Shown piece by piece: positions 1 through 12,280 of a stretch of DNA of 64,000 bases. Under the pieces are notes generated by a model. The model saw only the letters and a program-made list of their open reading frames with translations. It made no database searches and was not told the origin of the DNA. Each line of letters opens with the position of its first letter. Positions within the stretch are counted from its first letter, which is position 1. The position numbers and the translations under genes were made by a program. Source of the stretch: Proteles cristata cristata (lineage: Eukaryota; Chordata; Mammalia; Carnivora; Hyaenidae); assembly GCA_017311185.1 (NCBI GenBank), contig JAESUZ010001058.1, forward strand, positions 992,001-1,056,000, written 5' to 3'.

Positions 1-245
1 TACCTTGTACAACCTTGTTTTTTTGAAATTGAGGAAAAAGCAGAGATAGTAATATGATCACCACTTAATATGTCTCTTATGAAGAATTGATCATTCCTGA
101 TATTTTGTCTCTTTTGTTTTAAATATTTTAAATAAAACGTTAAATCTCTTTGACCCTTACTTTCAACCTCAACCTCATCTTCTTTCCACTCTCACGCCCC
201 AGAATAGATCTTTACTGTAAACCTCGTGTTTTTCTTTCCAGCCCT

Positions 246-474
246 TTTTTTTAAAAATTTTTTTTTAATGTTTTATTTATTTCTAGGAGAGAGAGAGAGA
301 CAGCGTGAGCAGGGGAGGGTCAGAGAGAGAGGGAGTCACAGACTCTGAAACAGGCTCCAGGCTCCGAGCTGGCAGTCAGCACAGAGCCCGACGCGGGGCT
401 CGAACCCACGAACCGCGAGATCATGACCCAAGCGAAAGTCGGACGCTCAACCGACTAGGTCACCCAGGCGCCCC
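246..474 (-). mobile_element. Can-SINE (felid SINEC type), reverse, 'CTAG' subfamily
   Basis: Poly(T)/TTTATTTCTAGGAGAG tail at left and CACCCAGGCGCCCC head at right. Flanked by the direct repeat CTTTCCAGCCC at about 234-244 and 476-486, a clear target-site duplication. Confidence 0.93.
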
Positions 475-486
475 TCTTTCCAGCCC

Positions 487-2309
487 ATTTTTTATACACT
501 TCAGAGACCTTCCTGGGGGTAGACAGTGTCATTCTCCGTGATGCCTCTTTCCAGGGGTTTTATGAATCCCATGCCTTGGAAAGTGCCAGAGACCTCTGCC
601 CGCCCCTTTGTGCTTTGCCTGCTCCCCACCCTCCTCCAGCGTTTTGGGAAGTTGCTAATGAGGGTGAGTTCAGACAGAGCCCAAGTGGCCAGCCACCACT
701 GCGAGCTGCGGCAGGCACAGCCTTCCTCCTCAGCTCATGCTGGTAGTGTTTGATTCCAAGGACAACTAGGAATCCTGCCTGGCATTTGTTTCCTGAGCTG
801 CAAGACAACTTGATATGATACCATCTAGTGTCCCAACCTTTGCCGGCAAGAGAAATGGGGCATCACCCCAGAAAAAGCAAATAGACTAAAAAAAAATTGA
901 CCAACTTAAAACTGAAGATGGAGGGCTCTTTCTCCTGCATGGCAGGACACACTGTAGGCATCCCCCTACCCTTCCTTCTTCAGTGCACGGTGGCCGGACC
1001 ACTGGCTGCCAGGACCTGCATACATCTGGGGCCATACTGCCCAGCGTAGGAATCTGAAATGTCGGAGAGTTAGCATCTCCTGAGAGCAGCCCTCAGCAAA
1101 GGATGGATGTGGATGGATGTATTAATATTCTAGATCCCTTTCTCAGGTAGGATAACAAAGAAGCCTGCATCCAACACTTCCAGGGTTTTCCGATAGAATT
1201 AAGTGCCAACTGCCCATAACACTAGCTGGCCCTGTTATGTACCCTTTACTAGTTCCTTTGCTCTGTGTCTCAATCCCCTACTCCTCTGCCAGTTTTCCTT
1301 CACTTCCAAGTGACCACGTTAACCATTTGCTTTGAAATCTTTGTCTCAGGATCCCCTAAACAAACAAAATGTCTCTGTGGTAGATTGCAAATACGGCCAC
1401 AAGCCTTTCCCCATCTCTATTTCTTTACATGGTGATGTTACAAACTGCCCATTAAGCAGTGGGCTGGCTGTGGGGTTTGCTTTCACCAATAGAACATGGC
1501 AGAAGTGAGAGCATGCCAGGCCTCTGGGTCTAGGCCTCAAGGATACTGCCATACCTCTTTCTCCTCAAAGACTGATAAGCAATACTAAAGGGTTGCTTTT
1601 TTAGGCCATTGAGTATTGGGTGACAGGTCACATACCAGAAACTAACTGTTCCAGACCTCACCCCAAGTCTACATATGAAGCCCTCCTTTGTGTGTATTTT
1701 CTTGAATGAGAGTATTGTTTCCCCTAAAAAAAGAAAAAGGAAGAAAGAAAAAGCCATTTCTTGGGCATAGAGAAGTCAGATGACCTTCTCAGAGCTGCCC
1801 AGCAGAATGTGGCTGGCAGTTGCCGTCTGTATCCGGTCCATTCTTTTGCTCCAGGGCTTGTGTGCTGACTCACCTTGTCTGTCTGGGTTTGCCTGCGCAC
1901 TGCTGCATTTTCTCTCCTCCCCGGCTGCCAGCCTGGCTGCTGGTTTTTTCCAAAGCTCTCTTTTCAGAGAACTGTGAAGTGGGAGGCCACTGTGTTTTCA
2001 CGGATTGTACCGATGACATATGTGTCTGATAGGGATTCAAGCGCCTGCAAAGCCGGCCCAAGATGGAGAGCTCACCAAAAATACTGCAGTGGCTGGACGC
2101 TGGAGAATGTAGGGAGCTTCAGAGCCAGCAGGAAGCAGAGTAAACAACACTGAAGACAGAGTCGGGATGCTTAATCCTGACTTTGCCTCTGGTCTCTGAA
2201 GTCTCTTTCAACTCTAAAATGACAGGATTTGGAGACTGAGTAGGAATCAGGCAAATGCCAAGCCAGAAAACAGGTTAGCTGTCTATTTAAGGAAGCTCTG
2301 GTAAGCTAG
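487..2309. other. Intergenic, no gene recognised
   Basis: Short chance open frames only, none with a recognisable protein. A small GGATGGATGT direct duplication lies near 1090-1115. The stretch 1370-1620 looks like a decayed interspersed repeat, but I cannot name it. Confidence 0.5.
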
Positions 2310-2510
2310 AGCAGTGGTTCTCAAACTGGGGTCCCCAGGTGATGCTGCAGAATCAGCATCACCTGGGAAGTTGTTAGAAATGCACATTCTTGGGCCTCAT
2401 CCCAGACCCTGTGCATCAGAATCTCTTGGGATGGGGCCCAACAATCTGTGTGTTAAGCAGCCCTCCACATGATTTGAAGGCAGACTCAAGTTTCAGAATG
2501 GCTGATACAG
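2310..2510. mobile_element. MER5A-like hAT (Charlie) DNA-transposon fossil
   Basis: Starts with GTGGTTCTCAAACTGGGGTC and contains CAGAATCAGCATCACCTGGG and GTGCATCAGAATCTCTTGGG, the recurring words of the nonautonomous MER5 family. Diverged and noncoding. Confidence 0.75.
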
Positions 2511-2514
2511 AGCC

Positions 2515-2675
2515 ATCTTATTCCGAGTGTGGTTCAGGGCACTGACACCATCTGGGAGCTGGTTAGAGATGCTGAAGCCCAGAATTATCACCTTTGCCCT
2601 CCTGAGTGAGAATCTGCATTCAACAAGCTCCCTAGGTGATCTCAGTGCATATCAAAGTTGAGAAGCCCTGGGTAT
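2515..2675. mobile_element. Second MER5-like fossil
   Basis: Contains GTGTGGTTCAGGGCACTGACACC, TGAGAATCTGCATTCAACAAG and a closing AGTTGAGAAGCCCTG, a diverged version of the MER5 terminal and internal words. It abuts the previous copy. Confidence 0.55.
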
Positions 2676-2810
2676 AGATTCCTAGTCTCCAGCTTTGAAG
2701 ACTGTGATTCACTAGACCTGGAGTGGGGTCCCGAAATTTACATTTCTAGAAAATTCCCAGGGATTGCTGACCCTTCAGGTCAGGGATCATACTTTGAGTA
2801 GCAAGGCCAG
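2676..2810. mobile_element. Third partial MER5-like fossil
   Basis: Contains AGACCTGGAGTGGGGTCCCG, ATTTACATTTCTAGAAAATTCCC and ATCATACTTTGAGTAGCAAG, matching the second half of MER5A. Together the three copies form a cluster of about 500 bp. Confidence 0.6.
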
Positions 2811-2989
2811 GCTTAGAATCTTGGCCTTGGGAGGGTGTCAAGCCAATGAAAGTTGGTTTGAGCCACCCTACTGATGTGCAGGCTGGCACTGCCCAACTCC
2901 AGGAAGTGCCATTCTCATGGACTGTTGGTCAAAGAATCTGAAACCCAAGGCTAAGAATAAGAAGAGGCAGGGGCTGGCTAAAGAGTGGG

Positions 2990-3160
2990 TTTTGGAGGGA
3001 GAGCTGGGTTTGAATCCTAACCTTGCTGCTTACACAGTTGTGTGATCTTGGGAAATATATTGAACTTTGAGTTTGTTTCATCCTCTGTAAAATGGAAATG
3101 ATCATACCTGCCCCACCATGTGAGAGATTCAATGCTCAGCATACAGCACAAGCCAGGGGA
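2990..3160 (+). mobile_element. MIR SINE fossil
   Basis: Contains CTGGGTTTGAATCCTAACC, GTGTGATCTTGGGAAA and TCATCCTCTGTAAAATGGAAA, the core of the ancient mammalian MIR family in forward orientation. Confidence 0.85.
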
Positions 3161-3164
3161 ACAG

Positions 3165-5438
3165 CGGGGGTCATCCTACTTGGAGGCTCCTTCTCTTTCA
3201 GTCTCATCCTGGCTAGTAGTCTAATTGCCTGGTTCAGGCTAAAGGCCAAGTGAGCATGATGGGCTTTTCTTTAGAGCCCCCAGGGCTCAGATGAAGGTAA
3301 TATAGCAATAACTCAGGCTGTTTATGTTGGGAACCCTTCCCATGGGTTTGTTTGTACGTATCGATTCATAAAAATGACCAAGATATCCAATTGCAAACCA
3401 CACCCCAGATTCACCTACCAAAATTACAAACACAGGAGCAGTTCCTGGGTCTTCCAAGGCTGTGATGCTCCTGAAATCCCACAGATGCTTTGTGAGGGCG
3501 TCTTGGCCACCCAGCCAGGGGAATCTGCCTTCCTCCATATGAAGGACCCAGCTAGACACTTCCTGTATTTTTATGAGAAAAAGACAGGAACACTCTGAAA
3601 CAAACCTGAAGACCAAATTAAAGTATGGATTTGGGGTGAGGGGAGAGCTATTCAGGGTACAGAGGAGGCAGCAAGATGTTTCAAAGCTTATTAATAACAA
3701 ACCAACCAGGGCAACATTAAGAGGTCAGATTAATCTTGATAGTGTCAGAAATTAGACATTCCTAAGTTTTCTTTTTGCATTTTAGGAGAAGCAGAAGAAA
3801 ACAAATTTCTTCCTTCTTCCTTCCTTTCTTTTTTTCTCTCTCTCTTTCTCTCTTTCTCAAGGCCGGCCAAATTTTTAGGAGAAGGTGGGAAGGACAGCTG
3901 TTAGGCAGGACTTCATCCTAAGACAGCCACTAGAGGGCCTCAGAGATCCAAGAAAACTTTCCAGAGGTTCCAAGGAGAGGCCCCCAGCTAGCTGGCAGAT
4001 CTGGTCTGGTGGGGTGTTGAGGGTGAATCTGATTCCTGAGAACTTTCTCAGCCGATGCTCACCTTCCCATGAGAAAGAAGTAGCCAGCTCTGTTAGTTAA
4101 TTAGATAATTATTAAAACATAATTAAGACAGATAAAACAGATAATTAAGTTGACCAATCTATTCACTGATAAATGATGTCTGCAGGCAAAACCCTGTTCT
4201 GTCCTTGGAATAAAAGGAAAAATGAAGGTGTAGGACTTTTCTAAGAAGAGTCTCTAGCTGAAGAGAAACCTAATTTTGGGGCTCAGTACTGGTATCAAGG
4301 ACGGGAATGGAAGGTGTGGACTTTAGTACCCCATGACTGCCATGTGCTGCCCCAATAAGTAAATTCAAAATAAAAACAGCATTTTGCTATGCAGTTATAG
4401 CCTCCAGTGAAGTCCCATTGGGTAACCAGATTGCCACACGTTGGTGCCTCCTGGATAGAAATTCTAGCACTGTCCTGATTGGCACTTTGCAAAGGACTCT
4501 GAAGCAGAGATGAAGCTGTCTTCTCTATTTCTGCTCAAAAGGCCCATTGGGTGTACAGTAAGAACACCAAAAAAGCTTAGAACCTCATCTTTCCTGGAGA
4601 GATCTAGGAAACAGGACAGCTATCTAACTGTGGGGACATGCTAGGAGATGACCTACCAACATATGTTCGTGGGAACCGGGAGAACAGAGCCTAGAGCAGA
4701 ATTTGCATTGCTATGTCTGCCAGCATCTGTTGGGGAAGAGATTTCTCTCCCTCAACCTCATGGCTCCACAGTCCTCCCAGCAGGCCATTTTGGATAAGGA
4801 GGCCCCTTACCAGCATAACTTACACCTGCCACCCTCACCCCTACTCCACCACAGCAGCAATAACTTTTGGGAGTAGGAGAGAGGGGTTCCTGAAAGTCAG
4901 AGAAGGGTCTTCCAGTCTATACATTTGCTCTGAGAGAGCTGAGTCCTAGATGGCTTGCAAATACAGTCTCCTTTGTGCAGAGAGCTTCTGGAAAAACAAA
5001 CAAATTGGTTGGGTTTCAGTATATTTCTTTGGTTATAGGAGACAGATGGATAAAACAAATGAGACAAATCAGATTACATTAAACAATATAATCATGTTTC
5101 CCCTTTAATAGAAATTTCCTTTACAGAGGCTAAAAATCCAGCGAACCTATTATATCCCAGTTTCCCATGGATAAAAAGAATAATGTTTTCCCTTTGAGAC
5201 TCTCTTTTCCTGTCTGGATCACTTTGGCCAGCCCATCTTGCTCCTCTCTCCAGGAGGCATAGTCAGCCACATCAGATACTACCTTTGTCTGGTTGCTCTT
5301 TGCTCTTTGCTCCCTAGCTCCCGCCACATTAAGTCAAGCATTCTACCTGGTTTCCAAGGACAGGCCATCCCTTTCACATAATACCCATCCTCTACTCTCA
5401 TCCTACTGGTCATCTCACTGTCCAATAAAAGGATCCTT
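3165..5438. other. Intergenic, no gene recognised
   Basis: A pyrimidine-rich TTTC/CTCT tract lies at 3805-3860. The rest has only chance open frames, the longest 137 codons at 3287-3700 (minus), with no recognisable domain. Confidence 0.5.
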
Positions 5439-5650
5439 GGGGCACCTGGGTGGCTCAGTCGGTTGGAAATCCAACTTCGGCTCAGGTCATGGTCTTGCAG
5501 TCCATGAGTTCGAGCCCCACATCAGGCTTTGTGCTGATAGCTCGGAGCCTGCAGCCTGCTCATACTGTGTGTCTCCCTTTCTCTCTGCCCTTCCCCTGCT
5601 CGCACTCTTTCTCAAAAATAAATAAACACTAAAAATTTTTTTTAAAAAAG
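5439..5650 (+). mobile_element. Can-SINE, forward
   Basis: Head GGGGCACCTGGGTGGCTCAG, tail CTCAAAAATAAATAAACAC then A/T-rich. The flanks AAAGGATCCTT and AAAAGGATCTT look like a target duplication. Confidence 0.92.
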
Positions 5651-5719
5651 GATCTTGACATCAACCTCTCTAAGCGTTTATGCATGCTATTCTCCTTTCT
5701 TGGATACCCTTCCTTCTTT

Positions 5720-5720
5720 T

Positions 5721-5758
<38 letters not shown>

Positions 5759-6388
5759 TTTCTTTCTTTTTTACGAATAGTTTATTGTCAAGTTGGTTTC
5801 CATATACACCCAGCGCTCATCCCCACAAGTGCCCTCCATGCCCATTTCCCCCCTCCCCCACCCCACACCCATCAGTCCTTTGTTTCTCAGTATTCAAGAG
5901 TCTTTCATGGTTTGCCTCTCTCCCCCTCCCCCACTATTTTCTCCCTTTTTCTCCCCCGCGGTCCTCCGTTAAGTTCCTCCTACTCCTCCTATACGTGCAA
6001 GCATATGGTATCTGTCCTTCTCTGTCTGACTTATTTCACTCAGCATAACACCCTCAAGGTCCATCCATGTTGCTACACATGGCCAGATTTCATTCTTTCT
6101 CATTGCCATGTAGTATTCCATTGTATAGAGAAACCACATCTTCTTGATCCATTCGTCAATTGATGGACACTTAGGCTCTTTCCATGTTCTGGCTATTGTT
6201 GAGAGTGCTGCTATGAACATTGGGGTACACGTGCCCCTGTGCATCAGCATTCCTATGTCCCTTGGGTAAATTCCTAGCAGTGCTATTGCTGGGTCATAGG
6301 GGAGTTCTATTGTTAACTTTTTGAGGAACCTCCACACTGTTTTCCAGAGGGACTACACCAGTTTACATTCCCACCAACAGTGTAGGAC
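5720..6388 (-). mobile_element. 5'-truncated L1 insertion (ORF2 C-terminus plus 3' UTR)
   Basis: Read on the minus strand it encodes the end of L1 ORF2 (motifs LPYDPAIALLGIYP, MEYYMAMRKNEIW), followed by an L1 3' UTR and a tail that has become a TTTC microsatellite at 5720-5770. A perfect 14-bp direct repeat ACCCTTCCTTCTTT flanks it at 5706-5719 and 6389-6402. Both show target-primed reverse transcription. Not a functional element. Confidence 0.9.
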
Positions 6389-6719
6389 ACCCTTCCTTCT
6401 TTCTGACACAGAAGCTGAACCCAAGCTATATTTCCTTCAAAGAGTCTTTCTTGATTGCTTAATCCTTATTGATTGCCTCTTCCTTTGAACTCCCATATTT
6501 TCCTAGGGACAGTGGGGGACTTAATCCAATACTTGTTGTTGTTTTTTTCTTCTTCATTTTTATAGGAAACTTAATTGTGGTTTGACAACTAGATGGCTAG
6601 GTTTTTGAGGGCAGAGGTTTGAAAATAACATCTCCCCAGCATGGTGACCCCATGCACACATGAGAAACAATTAACATTTGCCTGGTTAACTCCTATGCAT
6701 CCTTGGGATCCTAGGTTGA

Positions 6720-6950
6720 GCCTCACTTCCTAAAGACAGCCTCTCCTATTAGATCTAAATCTCCTAAAGCTTTACTGAAAACCATGTATCTCTTCTGCAT
6801 AGCATTCTTCAAAGATAGAAATTTTTATGTATTTGTTTTATTGCATTACTCACTTCTCTCCATGAAGGCTGGGACTATGTCTGGTTTTGCCTGATACACA
6901 GTGGGTACTCTGTAAATATTTATCTAAATGAATGAATACATGTTGGTTGG
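6720..6950 (+). mobile_element. L2 LINE 3'-end fossil
   Basis: Contains CCATGAAGGCTGGGACTATG and a closing GTGGGTACTCTGTAAATATTT...AATGAATGAAT, the typical L2 3' end. Diverged. Confidence 0.6.
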
Positions 6951-7448
6951 ATGACTGAATTGGAATGTGACACAAACTTCGGGGGGGACAGGGAGAACAC
7001 AGTTGAGGATGTTAATCTCCTGGGACCTGGTACCCTTGAGCACAGTCCTAAAAAGACTCTAACAGCAGAGGCTCAGATGGACCAAATCAGCAAAATCATT
7101 TTAGGATCATTATTGGCAATGGGTAACATAATATTTTCTCAAAGATTTTATGATCGAGCTATAAAAGCAATATGCTTATTGTGGAAAATATGTAAAGTTT
7201 AAAAAATTAAAAGAAAGCAGACAAAAGTAACTACAAGTCCACCCTTCAAAAAATAATATATTCTTCCAACACTGAATCAGTACTTTTTTTTTTTTTAACA
7301 TACTGGAAACTCTACTGAATATACAATGCTGGATCTTGCTTTCTTTTTAATAATTTAACATTAAATGATAAGTATTTTTTATTGTTATTGAAAATTCTTT
7401 GGATTTTAATAGTTCATAGGATAGAATTATAATTTTAAATAGCTCCAG

Positions 7449-7663
7449 GGGCTCCTGGGTGGCTCAGTCAGTTAAGCGTCCGACTTCGGCTCAGGTCATG
7501 ATCTCACGGTTCGTGGGTTCGAGCCCCTCAACAGGCTCTGTGCTGACAGCTAACTCAGAGCCTGCAGCCTGTTTCAGATTCTCTGTCTCCCTCTCTCTCT
7601 GACCAACCCCCCTTAGCTCACGCTGTCTCTGTCTCTCTCTCAGAAATAAATAAAACATTAAAA
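7449..7663 (+). mobile_element. Can-SINE, forward, with 18-bp target duplication
   Basis: Head GGGCTCCTGGGTGGCTCAGT, tail CAGAAATAAATAAAACATTA. Perfect flanking repeat AATTTTAAATAGCTCCAG at 7431-7448 and 7664-7681. Confidence 0.95.
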
Positions 7664-7681
7664 AATTTTAAATAGCTCCAG

Positions 7682-9940
7682 AATATTCCACTGTATAAAT
7701 AAATGTACTCTATCATTCCCCCTATTTAGGACATGAGAGTTGATAAATATGAGTTTTGGCCCTTATGATTTTGAAGACATTCTAAAATCTAAAGACAGTA
7801 AAGATAAATGGGAGATGGAGGACAGATTTCCCCAGGTATTTCAATGTGATACATACCTTCATTCATTGGCATCCCACCCTGGCTATCCAGATCTCAGCCC
7901 CAGGCAAGTGAGTGCTCCTCGTCCCTGGCGCCTTCATCCCCAACCTCTTGCTCCTCCATCTTCTACTTCTCCCCATGTAGCAGACGCTACTGATGCTCTA
8001 CTATCAACACTTGGCATTCTGGTACATGCCAATTGCTTCTTACTACACACACAGTGGATTCTCTGCTTAAGGATTTTCTTGGCTGCAGGAGCCCAGTCAT
8101 GAGTGAGGGAGGCTGGGAGTGTCAAAGCATTAATGCCCCCAAAGCCCTCAACCAATGATAAATGGGAATTAGTGGATAAATATCCCAGTTCCTCACCTCC
8201 CTTTTGGAGGTGTGTTCTATACAGAGCTCCCCACCAGGACTGAGTTGCACTTAATCACGGGCATAATTTACTCATTAACACACCTGTCTTAGCTTCTTTT
8301 TCTTCACTGCCTGATTCCATGTTCTCCTACTGAATTTCCTGGGATCACCTCACATATAAAACATTTGGATTCAAATCTTTGTTCCAAGGCCCATTTCTGG
8401 GGGACCCATTCTAAGGTATCCCACTTCTTAATTATGAGTTCTAGCACTTTCCAGCTTCAAGATTCTCTCTCCTTTTTGACTAAAGTGGAAGCTGAAAGTC
8501 AAAATGATCCAACACATATTTTAAGGAACAGGGTAAAAATGCAAAACCATGCCAGATGGATGACTCTATCATCAGAACGTCTGATAGGAATGCTCCCAAG
8601 AGGGAATAAATTATACAGAGACTCTGGTCTCTTTGGAGGTGACTTTGCACTGTTCTTTCTTTCTCCTCTTGTTAGCCCTCTCAGTTCTCTCTTAATCTGC
8701 TTCCTCTGCAGTAGAAGTCATCCTAAACTGAACTAGTTTTGCTGCTAATCCCTAATTAGGTTCCCAGATGCAGACCATAAAGCTGAATGTGATGCTAGAT
8801 ATGCTATAAAGCAAATTCATATTCATTTAATTTAATTCATAGTTACGACTAGTCACTAAAGGCCTGATGTGTGAGAAGCAACTCTACTAGGGTCTGAAAG
8901 AGATTCTTCAGGGACTATTAAGACACTATCCTTGTAGAGAAGATAAGACATAAACAGCTGGACTCCTGAGTGTGATCTGTCAATTGAGGAGTGGCACACA
9001 GACCAAGATGGACAACTCTAGGAATTCAGAGAAAATAAGGATTCATTCTGGCTGGATTTTGAGAAAGCTTCTCGCATCAAGCAATGGTGGGTGGATTGGT
9101 TTTCTTAAGCCAAATAGTTCAAGACAGAGATAGAAGTGATCCAGAGTTTCTCCATGTCAGTTCCTAGAGGATTTGTATTTGATGCTAAGAGGTAAAATGG
9201 CTGTTTCCCTCCACCACTTCACAAGATGTTAAGACGCCTTCATAGTGTCCTTCTATCTCAACTTGTTCAATAAATACTGAGGAAACCACAACGTCTTTCT
9301 GATGTAAAGACTGGGCCAGACCCAAATCAAACTGTCATATAGTCAACTAGGCATATCCATTAGGAATGAGTTTTTTTTTATATCAGAACCCCATCTCACA
9401 GGGGTTTAAACAAAATAGACACTGATTGGAAATAAGCATTTGCTGGTGATGGTTTAGCTACTCAGCAACATCATCAAGGATCCAGGGTTTTCCCATCTTC
9501 CTACTCTGCCTCTCTAAGCTGATGGTTTTTCAACCTCCTGCTACTGCCCTCGTGGTTGCCAAATGGCTGCTATGGACTCAGGCATCACCAGTGCCTTCGA
9601 GACAAGCAGAAGGGCAGTAACAGAAGTCCCTTTTCTCCTGAGCAAGACAGCAAAAGTTTTCTTAGGAGTCCCTTACAAAAGTATACTTGGGTATCATTGG
9701 CTAGGACTGAATCATATGGCCACCCCTAGCTGTAAAAAAAATTCTGGGAATGTAGGGATTTCACTTTTTAGAAAGTAAGGAAAAGGGGATAGGGAATGGC
9801 TGCAATAAAGTTCCTACAAATTCCGCCTTCTCTTAACAGGAAACTTCACCTGCTGTGGCCGACACTCCCAGCACCTTGCTCTCTGTGAGAGGTAGTATAT
9901 TAGGCAACTATTAGCACACATCGCTCATTCTTCTGCAAGA
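7682..9940. other. Intergenic, no gene recognised
   Basis: Only chance open frames (for example 120 codons at 7740-8102 and 123 codons at 8365-8736) without recognisable domains, starts in context or splice structure. No repeat family I can name. Confidence 0.5.
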
Positions 9941-9949
9941 GGAAGAATG

Positions 9950-10560
9950 ATGTGGCAGAAGCACCAAAGAAGCAAGCAGAAAATGAGACAGGAACCACGG
10001 AAACAAGCCCCAAGTGAAATACTTGATGCGCCTGGGGCGCTCTCCGTTGGCTGTTGTTAAACAGCTCCTCTCACAAAGCAGAGCAAGGATGCAGTCAAAA
10101 CAAGCCCCTGTCTACATGCGTACTTAGAATACAAGATCCTGGCTTCCAAAAGCACCAATGAGCTGCCTGAATTGCCTGCCAATATCAACCAATCAGTATG
10201 AAGCCCTCTAACCAATCAGTATGTGGCCCTTCCAACCAATCAGGATGATGCTTTTTTTCCCCCTCTCCCTCCTGTTAGCATGTTGGACCAGAGTGAGAAC
10301 CTGAGCAGGAACTTTCTCTATATAAACAGGGCCTCCCTGGTTTGTGGGTCAGTTAATGTGATTACTTTCTGTTGGGGTGGGGATGGTCTTTTTAGCTTAA
10401 ACTGTAGGCTAGTCTTGCCTCTGCCTTTGTTCTTTACATCGGGCCTCATTTTTATTATTGTCTGACTCAGGATCCCGAGTCCTGTAATAAAGATGGTCTG
10501 TCTCCTCATATACAGGCTAAGAACTAGCACCCCACCACTTTTGTCTATATTTCTGCCAAA
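9950..10560 (+). mobile_element. Solo-LTR-like element with dense CCAAT boxes
   Basis: Five CCAAT pentamers occur at 10155, 10179, 10189, 10212 and 10236; three of them sit in AACCAATCAG(T/G)ATG tandem units about 23-25 bp apart. They are followed by TATATAAA at 10319-10326 and AATAAA at 10486-10491. This order (upstream boxes, TATA, poly(A) signal 160 bp on) is the U3-R plan of a retroviral LTR. No adjacent gag/pol/env sequence was seen. Ends are approximate and the family is not named. Confidence 0.55.
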
Positions 10561-11015
10561 GCAAGCTTCACGAGACCAAAGCGACTTTTCTGAAAGGAAA
10601 TACAGTATTTGGGCAAGGGTGTGGGTATGGGGAGGGAGGAGGAATGGAGAAAGCTCCCATACCCCAGCTGGGTAATTTATCTGTGTTAAGCAAGTGGTGG
10701 TGTTAGAATGTTAATGTGTGTCCCTGGAGGTGGTAAACGTGCCTGTGAAGGGCAAGGGCCTCCTGAAAGCAATATCTAATCAGTTAAGTGATCTTAGGTG
10801 TGTAATTTTAGACAGGTAGTGAGGGAATGGAGGGCTACAGCAAGCACACTAGTCCTTTAGAAAAAGCAGAGCGTGTTGTACCTTGAATCACCTTTTCTAG
10901 GCGACTCTTTCCTTTTATCTTTCCAACAAAAAAGGATTATGAAGTTCAGTTTCCCAGCGTGTATCAACTTGGCATTTTCCGGAGCAATTCTCTGGGTTGA
11001 AAGAATCATGGTTTC

Positions 11016-11219
11016 CCCAAAGTTTATTCATCTATTATTTCTGAGAGAGAGAGAGAGCGAGCACAAATGGGGGAAGGGCAGAGAGAGAGAGACCAAATCC
11101 GAAGAAGGTTCCAGGCACAGCTGTCAGCACAGAGCTTGATGTGGGGCTTAAACTCCCAAACCATGAGGCCATGACCTTAGCTGAAGTTGGACGCTCAACC
11201 TGAGCCACCCAAGCACCCC
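11016..11219 (-). mobile_element. Can-SINE, reverse
   Basis: AAGTTTATTCATCTATTATTTCTGAGAG tail at left, CACCCAAGCACCCCC head at right; older, diverged copy. Confidence 0.9.
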
Positions 11220-11399
11220 CAGACCAAGCTTCTCTGATAAAAATTGACACATGGTATAAGTATAAAATACACGTAAGATTTCAAAGATTAGATTTGAAAA
11301 AACAAAAATAGTTATTAATTTTTATATTGATCACATGTTGAAATATTGATATATTAAGTTGAAAGTATTAAAATTAATTTTACCTATTTCTTTTCACTT

Positions 11400-11634
11400 T
11401 TTCTTTTCTTTAATGTTTTATTTATTTTTGAGAGAGACATAGAGACAGCATGAGCAGGGGAGGGTCAGAGAGAGAGAGGGAGACACAGAATCCGAAGACA
11501 GGCTCCAGGCTCTGAGCTGGACAGCACAGCCAGCACAGAGCCCAACTTGGGACTCGAACCCACAACCCAGAACCGTGAGATCATGACCAGAGCTGAAGTT
11601 GGATGCTTAACCAACTGAGCCACCCAGGCGCCCC
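11400..11634 (-). mobile_element. Can-SINE, reverse
   Basis: TTTAATGTTTTATTTATTTTTGAGAG tail at left and CACCCAGGCGCCCC head at right; full length. Confidence 0.93.
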
Positions 11635-12061
11635 TGTTTTCCCTTTTTCAAACATGGCTCACGTTGTGTTTCTATTGGACAGTGCTGGTCTATAATATGT
11701 GTCTAACCAGTGATTTCAAGACCCTACTGCTACTCTGTAGGGTGGAGTTAACCAAAACTATGTCTGTGGCCTTTTGTTCTGACAGTGTTCAGGACTTGAG
11801 CTTTTACTCTGAGGGGAAAAAAAAGCATGGAAGAAATGTGTCAGCAACCTCTCTTAAGTTAGTCTTATAAAGGTCTGGAACAATCTAAGTACTTTTGCTT
11901 GTTCTCTATATGATACTCCTCCAGTTAAGGGTATAAAACATAAACTCCTGAGGAATTCTTAAAAATGGGGAAATATTCTATTTAATGCAAAATATTAGGT
12001 GGTGTTGTAGATTATTTCCAGAAATCTCCCCATATTGTATTTCTTTAGTTGCTGTTTTGTT

Positions 12062-12280
12062 AATTTTTTTTAATGTTTTATTTATTTCTAGGAGAGAGAG
12101 AGAGAGAGACAGCGTGAACAGGGGAGGGTCAGAGAGAGAGGGAGTCACAGACTGAAACAGGCTCCAGGCTCTGAGCTGGCAGTCAGCACAGAGCCCAACG
12201 CGGGGCTCGAACCCACGAACCGCAAGATCATGACCTAAGCGAAAGTTGAATGCTTAACCGACTAAGCCACCCAGTGCCCC
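12062..12280 (-). mobile_element. Can-SINE, reverse, 'CTAG' subfamily
   Basis: TTTATTTCTAGGAGAG tail, head CCACCCAGTGCCCC. Flanking repeat TTTTGTTAATTTTT on both sides. Confidence 0.93.

Noticed and set aside
3287..3700. 137-codon open frame on the minus strand
   Set aside because: No recognisable domain, no splice or promoter support, and a length compatible with chance in 64 kb.
5969..6337. 122-codon open frame resembling a protein
   Set aside because: It is the C-terminal piece of L1 ORF2 in a 5'-truncated insertion, not a host gene.
8365..8736. 123-codon open frame with a hydrophobic C-terminus
   Set aside because: No family resemblance, and no flanking exon or promoter signals.
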